Assembly: GCF_963082655.1 (NCBI RefSeq)
Contig: NC_081554.1
Location: 94,184,245 to 94,248,244, forward strand
Direction: 5' to 3'
DNA from: Stomoxys calcitrans
Taxonomy: Eukaryota > Arthropoda > Insecta > Diptera > Muscidae
Length of the DNA stretch: 64,000 bases
Below are positions 63,838 to 64,000 of this stretch, piece after piece; position 1 is the stretch's first letter, and each line of letters begins with the position of its first letter. The position numbers and the translations under genes were made by a program. The notes under the pieces are model-generated. The model ran no database searches, had not been told where the DNA came from, and worked only from the letters and a program-made list of their open reading frames with translations.

Positions 63838-64000
63838 TTTTTATACCCTACACCACTACTGTGGTGGTATTATAACCTCATGAATTAGTTTGTAACACCC
63901 AAAAGGAAGAGAGATTGTCCCATTGACAAGTATACCGATCGACTCAGAATCATTTTCTGATTCGATTTAGCTATGTCCGTCTGTCCATGATAATCTGTGT
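63838..64000 (-). mobile_element. DINE-like group 3, end B, cut by window edge
   Basis: TATACCCTACACCACTACTGT and 'gtataccgatcgactcagaa' with 'gatttagctatgtccgtctg' form group 3 end B. The element continues past the window. Confidence 0.7.

Overview
This window reads as eukaryotic, transposon-dense DNA, most likely from a higher (calyptrate) fly such as a muscid. That guess is inference. It rests on the AT-rich composition, on an interspersed repeat whose core ('cataaagtatatatattc', 'gatctagccatgtccgtc', 'gaaattttgcac') resembles Drosophila DINE-1/INE-1 elements, and on mariner-like, I/LOA-like, Jockey/CR1-like and RTE-like transposon relics. I recognise no host protein gene, rRNA, functional tRNA or CRISPR array. 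Almost every long ORF is a transposon fragment or a chance ORF. The window is probably intergenic or deep-intronic sequence.

Names used below. 'DINE-like' is a non-autonomous repeat with a palindromic end A (TTCGGCCGGGCCGAA followed by TATACCCTCCACCATGGA), an interior of tandem units of about 150 bp, and an end B (core 'cataaagtatatatattc' closing with TATACCCCCATCCTATGGTGGAGGGTATA-like sequence). Group 1, a variant 1b, group 2 and group 3 differ in their ends and units. '+' means end A to end B left to right. Helitron-A and Helitron-B are elements with 5' TC, 3' CTAG and A|T insertion sites. RetroA and RetroB are RNase H-bearing I/LOA-like non-LTR families whose 3' tails look like (CCTAA)n. 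MLE stands for mariner-like element.

Layout. 1-10 kb: DINE-like copies back to back, one split by a RetroA insertion with an 11-bp target duplication (6163-7870). 10-14 kb: a degraded CR1/Jockey-like RT, then a complete group 2 DINE-like copy. 13.6-19.1 kb: Helitron-A copies interleaved with an MLE fold-back (14342-14948) and an MLE pseudogene that itself carries a MITE (15738-15974). 19.8-22 kb: ORF1 and endonuclease of a non-LTR element on the minus strand. 22.4-24.4 kb: DINE-like copy joined to a deleted RetroB. 24.4-29 kb: little recognisable apart from a 16-bp tandem array, a Helitron-B copy and a second ORF1 fragment. 29-33 kb: a deleted MLE and a 3.4-kb non-LTR element with a perfect 14-bp target duplication, a 2A-like motif and a PHD-like finger. 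33-36 kb: a tRNA-derived SINE, a retrotransposon 3' end and a second type of mariner. 37.4-39.5 kb: a DINE-like copy carrying a Helitron-B and an MLE. 40-52.7 kb: RTE-like tails, RNase H scraps, several RetroA/RetroB copies and DINE-like copies of groups 1, 1b and 3. 52.7-64 kb: long stretches without recognised features, separated by DINE-like copies, two RTE-like tails, a SINE and a RetroB nested in a DINE-like copy.

The genes here do not form a pathway. The biology is transposon nesting and decay: elements inserting into each other, internal deletions, one fold-back rearrangement and tandem amplification inside non-autonomous elements. Boundaries are from reading by eye and are usually good to about 5-20 bp; those called from target duplications or termini are exact.
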